Part shown: positions 13,675 through 16,427 of the stretch, piece by piece
How positions within the stretch are numbered: position 1 is the first letter of the stretch
Layout: each line of letters starts with the position of its first letter
Assembly (NCBI GenBank): GCA_963798505.1
Contig: CAWCTX010000014.1
Location: 1 to 16,427 of the forward strand
Length of the DNA: 16,427 bases
Source of the DNA: CAVWSM01 sp963798505
GTDB lineage: Bacteria; Actinomycetota; Actinomycetes; Jiangellales; Jiangellaceae
Reading direction: 5' to 3'
Notes under the pieces: generated by a model
The model's database searches: none
What the model saw: only the letters and a program-made list of their open reading frames with translations
Told to the model about the DNA's origin: nothing
Translations under genes and position numbers: made by a program

Positions 13675-14106
13675 ATGCAGGCGCCGCGGCGGACCCATGT
13701 CCGCTACTTCGCGGACGAGAATGCGCTCGGACTTGCCAAACTCGTGCTGCGGGACCGCGACGACGTCGTGCACCCGGGCCACCCGCTACTGCCGGAAGTA
13801 CCGCTGGGAACACCAGACCTCGAGTGGTTGCCCGTGGTGGCCCGACTCGGCCTGATCGTGATCACCCGGGAGCGTCGCATCCGCACCCGACCCGCAGAGC
13901 TCGAGGCCTACTGGAGCAAAGGGGTCCGCTCCGTTCGCATCGGCGGGAAACAGGACCTGCGCCCGGCGGAGCTGGCCGCGCTTTTCACGCGGCTTGAACC
14001 TCGTCTCAACAACCTCATCGTGAAACTCGGGCCCGGTCCGTGGGCGGTCGCCATGCGGCCGACCGGTGTCTGGCAGATCCGCCTTCGCTCGCCGGAGGAC
14101 CGGTAG
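13675..14106 (+). CDS. PIN-like toxin, VapC45/DUF5615-like
   Basis: A 143-residue predicted RNase of the PIN-like group. Acidic and polar residues expected at the active site are seen: YFADEN (Asp14, Glu15), TPDLEWL (Asp48) and VITRERRIRTRP (about 62-73), the order used by DUF5615/VapC45 proteins. ATG 13675 lies 4 bases after the antitoxin stop, so the two are co-translated. It is followed 24 bases later by the integrase relic. As a TA partner it would act on cytoplasmic RNA when the antitoxin is lost; the exact RNA target cannot be read from sequence. Family assignment is good by context and pattern, without a search. Confidence 0.8.
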   Translation: MQAPRRTHVRYFADENALGLAKLVLRDRDDVVHPGHPLLPEVPLGTPDLEWLPVVARLGLIVITRERRIRTRPAELEAYWSKGVRSVRIGGKQDLRPAELAALFTRLEPRLNNLIVKLGPGPWAVAMRPTGVWQIRLRSPEDR

Positions 14107-14130
14107 CGCGCCCGCTCGTACCGTCTGTTC

Positions 14131-15284
14131 ATGAGCAGACCGCCATTGCCATTGGGCACATTCGGATCCATCGACGTCAACCACGCCAGATCGGGTCGAG
14201 TACGGGCCCGGGCACGGTTCCGTGATTACGACGGTTCCTGTCGCCCAGTCACCCGTTGGGCCGGCAACGAGGACGAGGCCCGATCGCGCCTCCTGCAAGC
14301 CCTCGCGGAACGAGCGCGCTTTCCCGAGGGCGAGCTGGCCGCCGGGACACGTCTTTCCGCCGCAGCCAGGGTGTGGCTGGCCGACCTCGATGCATCCGCG
14401 CTGACGACCAACAGCAAGCAGCTGTATCGGGCGGCAGCGCGGCTGTACCTGGTGCCAGCACTCGGTGACGTGCGCCTGGCGGAACTGACTGTGGCCGGCA
14501 TCGACCGCGCCCTCGCGACTGTTCGCCTTCGTCACGGCCCGGCGGCCGCGCGGGCCGCACGCCAGGCGTTGTCCAGCCTGTGCCGCACCGCGGTGCGGCA
14601 CGGCGCACTCGCTGTCAATCCGGTCCGCGACACCCGCCCCATCCGCTGCCCACGCAGACGGGTGCGGGCATTGACAACCGGCGAATCCGTCGACCTGCTG
14701 CACCGGCTCTACGCCGATGCCGTGGCGGTCAGGCTTGACCTGCCGGACCTGGTGCGGTTCATGCTCGCACCGGTGTGCGGATCGGCGAGGCGGGGGCGGT
14801 GCGAGAGTCCGTGCTCGACCCGAACGCAGTAACCGTGCACATCAACGCCACCGTCGTTCGGGTGGCCGGAGCCGGGCTGCAGGTCCAACCCCGCACGAAA
14901 ACCGCGGGCTCCGAACGAATTCTCGCCCTGCCAAAGCCGCTGCTGCACATGATCCTCGAGCGACCAGCGAATGGTCATCCGCTCGGGCCGGCGGGGGTGA
15001 TCTTCACCTCAACCGCCGGCAGGATCCGAGACCCGTCGAACACGCAGGCAGACCTACGCAAGGCAATGGATCGGATCGGCTACCCGTGGGTGACCAGCCA
15101 CGTCTTCCGCAAGACCGTCGCCTCTCGGCTCGACGACCTCGGGTTCAGCATCCGGCAGATCGCCGACCAACTCGGACACTCGCGGCCATCGACCACCCTC
15201 GACTTCTACCTCGGCCGCCGCGCCGTCACCACGGCAGACTGTGCGGTCGCACTCGAACCCCTCGTCGATCCCGACGGCCGGTAA
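14131..15284 (+). pseudogene. Tyrosine recombinase (pSAM2-type integrase) broken by a 1-nt frameshift
   Basis: A site-specific recombinase for integration into the adjacent tRNA. The first frame from ATG 14131 holds an N-terminal arm-binding region (PPLPLGTFGSIDV, FRDYDG) and a core-binding domain (LTTNSKQLYRAAARLYLVP to NPVRD). It reads DLVRFMLA and then diverges into a wrong frame. The second frame continues TGVRIGEA to the stop at 15284. A base lost around 14768-14769 (GC-ACC for GCC-ACC) restores FMLATGVRIGE. All catalytic residues exist across the two frames: Arg in TGVRIGE, Lys in RTKTAG, HVFR, LGHS and the Tyr in DFYLG. Joined length is about 384 residues, normal for the family. A sequencing error or programmed shift is possible. 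Confidence 0.88.
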
Positions 15285-15285
15285 A

Positions 15286-15314
15286 TGGTTCGTTTCTGGT
15301 TCGTTTCTGGTTCG
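15286..15314. repeat. 11-bp tandem repeat next to the attachment site
   Basis: TGGTTCGTTTC occurs at 15286-15296 and 15297-15307, followed by a partial TGGTTCG at 15308-15314. It lies between the integrase stop codon and the tRNA 3' end, where integrase arm-type binding sites are expected. That function is inferred. Confidence 0.65.
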
Positions 15315-15349
15315 CCGCGACACCCGCCGACGCAAACCTGCAGGTCAAG

Positions 15350-15422
15350 TGGGCCCCGTCGGACTCGAACCGACAACCCGCGGATTAAAAGTCCGCTGCT
15401 CTACCTATTGAGCTAGAGGCCC
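15350..15422 (-). tRNA. tRNA-Lys (anticodon TTT)
   Basis: A full cloverleaf is seen on the minus strand. Acceptor GGGCCTC pairs with GGGGCCC (one G-T pair), with discriminator A. The D arm is GCTC...GAGC, the anticodon stem GCGGA/TCCGC with loop CTTTTAA (anticodon TTT), and the T arm GTCGG-TTCGAGT-CCGAC. It is 73 nt long with no encoded CCA. Its 3' end faces the integrase relic, and such 3' ends are common att sites for tyrosine integrases; it is probably the integration target. Confidence 0.96.
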
Positions 15423-15551
15423 CTGGGATCCACAACCTTGTGAAGCCCAGGACAGTTTCCACTACCCGCGCCCAGGCGACGCTGCTGGGCGGCGGTCATG
15501 GATGCCCCGAGCCACGTGCACGCCCAATAGTCTCGTGGATATACCTCAGGC

Positions 15552-15557
15552 TATACT
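15552..15557 (+). promoter_or_regulatory. -10 box of a leaderless vapBC transcript
   Basis: TATACT matches the -10 consensus closely and ends 6 bases before the vapB ATG at 15564, so transcription should begin at or next to the start codon. There is no ribosome binding site. TATACCTCA and TATACTCAC repeat at 12-bp spacing (15540-15560), and ATACC...GGTAT flank the box; these may be the autoregulatory operator. No good -35 was found. Confidence 0.6.
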
Positions 15558-15563
15558 CACGGT

Positions 15564-15800
15564 ATGTCCAAGGTTATGGTGTCCCTTCCCGACGATCTTC
15601 TGGCTGAGGTCGACGCCGAAGCCGCACGTCGGGCGACAAGTCGAAGTGCCTTCTTGGCAACGGCGGCTCGACGCGAATTTGCCCGCCGCGACCCAGAGGC
15701 AGTCTTGGCGGCCCTGGACAGATCGGAGCACAGGTTTAAGCGCGCGGGGGTGTTTGACTCAGCCACGCTTGTGCGCGTCGACCGCGACGCACGACGGTGA
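15564..15800 (+). CDS. vapB: VapB-type ribbon-helix-helix antitoxin
   Basis: A 78-residue protein. The N-terminus (KVMVSLPDDLLAEVDAEA, then TSRSAFLATAARREF) is a classic ribbon-helix-helix DNA-binding domain. The C-terminal 35 residues are the variable toxin-binding tail. ATG 15564 is supported by the -10 box 6 bases upstream, implying leaderless translation, which is common in actinobacteria. Its stop overlaps the toxin start by 4 bases (GTGA), so translation is coupled. It should bind VapC and repress its own promoter. It lies outside the integrase-tRNA element, on the other side of the tRNA. Confidence 0.88.
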   Translation: MSKVMVSLPDDLLAEVDAEAARRATSRSAFLATAARREFARRDPEAVLAALDRSEHRFKRAGVFDSATLVRVDRDARR

Positions 15801-16234
15801 TCCACTTACTCGCGGACACCTCGGTCCTCCTCAAGTGGTGGCACAGCGAGGGCGAGACTGAGCTACAAGAGGCCCGAGCGTTGCGCGATGCACACGTGGC
15901 GGGCACGGTCCAGGTGCGCATCATCGACCTTGCTGTCTACGAGGTCGGAAACGTGTTGACCCGGGCCCTGGGGTGGGCGCCATTGGACGTGGCGGATCAG
16001 ATCGACGACCTGCTCGTTATCACGGGGACACCGCTCTCCCTGACCACGGATATTCTCCGCACAGCAGCCCACCTCGCGGGGGATCACGGACTGACCTTCT
16101 ATGACGCGGCATGGGCAGCGGCAGCAGCGGGGTTCGGTGTCCCGCTGATTAGCGCCGATCGGCAGATTCTGGATGCCGGACTTGCCGAGTCACTCACCGC
16201 GGTCGTTACGAGATTGGGACTGACGCAGCGCTGA
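15797..16234 (+). CDS. vapC: VapC-type PIN-domain toxin (RNase)
   Basis: A 145-residue Mg-dependent ribonuclease toxin. The four PIN-domain acidic residues are present: Asp7 (LLADTSVLLKW), Glu49 (AVYEVGN), Asp103 (FYDAAW) and Asp121 (SADRQILD). The start is GTG 15797, overlapping the vapB stop. Length and motif spacing are normal for VapC. Members cut tRNA or rRNA; the target here is unknown. The call is firm from motifs and gene pairing. The 193 bases after it hold nothing I recognise. Confidence 0.93.
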   Translation: MIHLLADTSVLLKWWHSEGETELQEARALRDAHVAGTVQVRIIDLAVYEVGNVLTRALGWAPLDVADQIDDLLVITGTPLSLTTDILRTAAHLAGDHGLTFYDAAWAAAAAGFGVPLISADRQILDAGLAESLTAVVTRLGLTQR

Positions 16235-16427
16235 TATGACAAGGCGCTGTTGCTCGGCACGCACTGCGTCGTGGTCCACATGGCCCACACAGCGCGCAGA
16301 GGAGGCAATCGATCGCTACCACCGCACCGACGAGACCCGTCAGGGTGCCGGCGTGTGCATCGGAAGCGATGGCCGCGCATGACGAGCCGATGATGCGACC
16401 GCACCCACAGCATCCGGCCGGGATCAG

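Larger units (their letters stand above)
12289..15350. mobile_element. Remnant of a tRNA-Lys-associated integrative element (AICE-like)
   Basis: A xis relic, a TA pair and a pSAM2-type integrase relic lie against the 3' end of a tRNA-Lys gene, the classic layout of actinobacterial integrative elements. No replication initiator or Tra/FtsK-like gene is visible. No copy of the tRNA 3' end was seen to the left, so the left boundary is unknown: the start given here is only that of the xis relic, and the element could extend further left. Both recombination genes are frameshifted, so the element is probably fixed in place. Confidence 0.55.

Noticed and set aside
15286..15314. A CRISPR-like array
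   Set aside because: The repeats are 11 bp and directly tandem with no spacers; no cas genes are present.

Overview
The window is GC-rich and organised like an actinomycete accessory region. Pointers to that group are GTG starts, a DUF222/HNH-type relic, a pSAM2-like integrase next to a tRNA, and VapBC pairs. A member of the Pseudonocardiales or a relative is plausible, but the genus cannot be read from the sequence.

Left half (about 1-9925): a TetR-family regulator (166-834) and what looks like its local regulon. A 14-bp palindrome, consensus TGACGATATCGTCA, occurs as pairs in three intergenic regions: before tetR (50-63, 93-106), before a leftward operon (3164-3177, 3213-3226), and before a rightward ABC operon (5563-5576, 5606-5619). 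The leftward operon encodes a charged helical protein (2655-3101), an HdeD/DUF308 membrane protein (1946-2542) and a DUF1003 membrane protein (1404-1832). The rightward operon encodes a DrrA-like ABC ATPase, its ABC-2 permease, a BBE-type FAD oxidoreductase and an SDR-fold protein that lacks the catalytic Tyr and Lys. Between the two operons lie a lipid-kinase (DAGK) gene and a convergent PAP2 phosphatase gene, which in many actinobacteria are halves of one fused protein. My reading is a membrane-stress or lipophilic-compound efflux and modification locus sensed by the TetR protein. The shared operator is seen directly; the physiological role is inference. A frameshifted DUF222/HNH endonuclease relic lies at 994-1356.

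Middle (9926-12275): a gene-free stretch, then a leftward 14-TM DHA2 drug exporter (MFS) carrying an unusual C-terminal winged-helix domain of about 135 residues.

Right (12289-15422): a decayed integrative element next to a tRNA-Lys(TTT) gene. It holds an excisionase with a 2-nt frameshift, an intact VapBC45-like toxin-antitoxin pair (DUF433 antitoxin and PIN-like toxin), and a tyrosine integrase with a 1-nt frameshift just before its first catalytic Arg. A 2.6-copy, 11-bp tandem repeat sits between the integrase stop and the tRNA 3' end. The far attachment site was not found. Beyond the tRNA is a second, ordinary VapBC pair (15564-16234) with an apparently leaderless mRNA. The last 193 bases hold nothing I can recognise.
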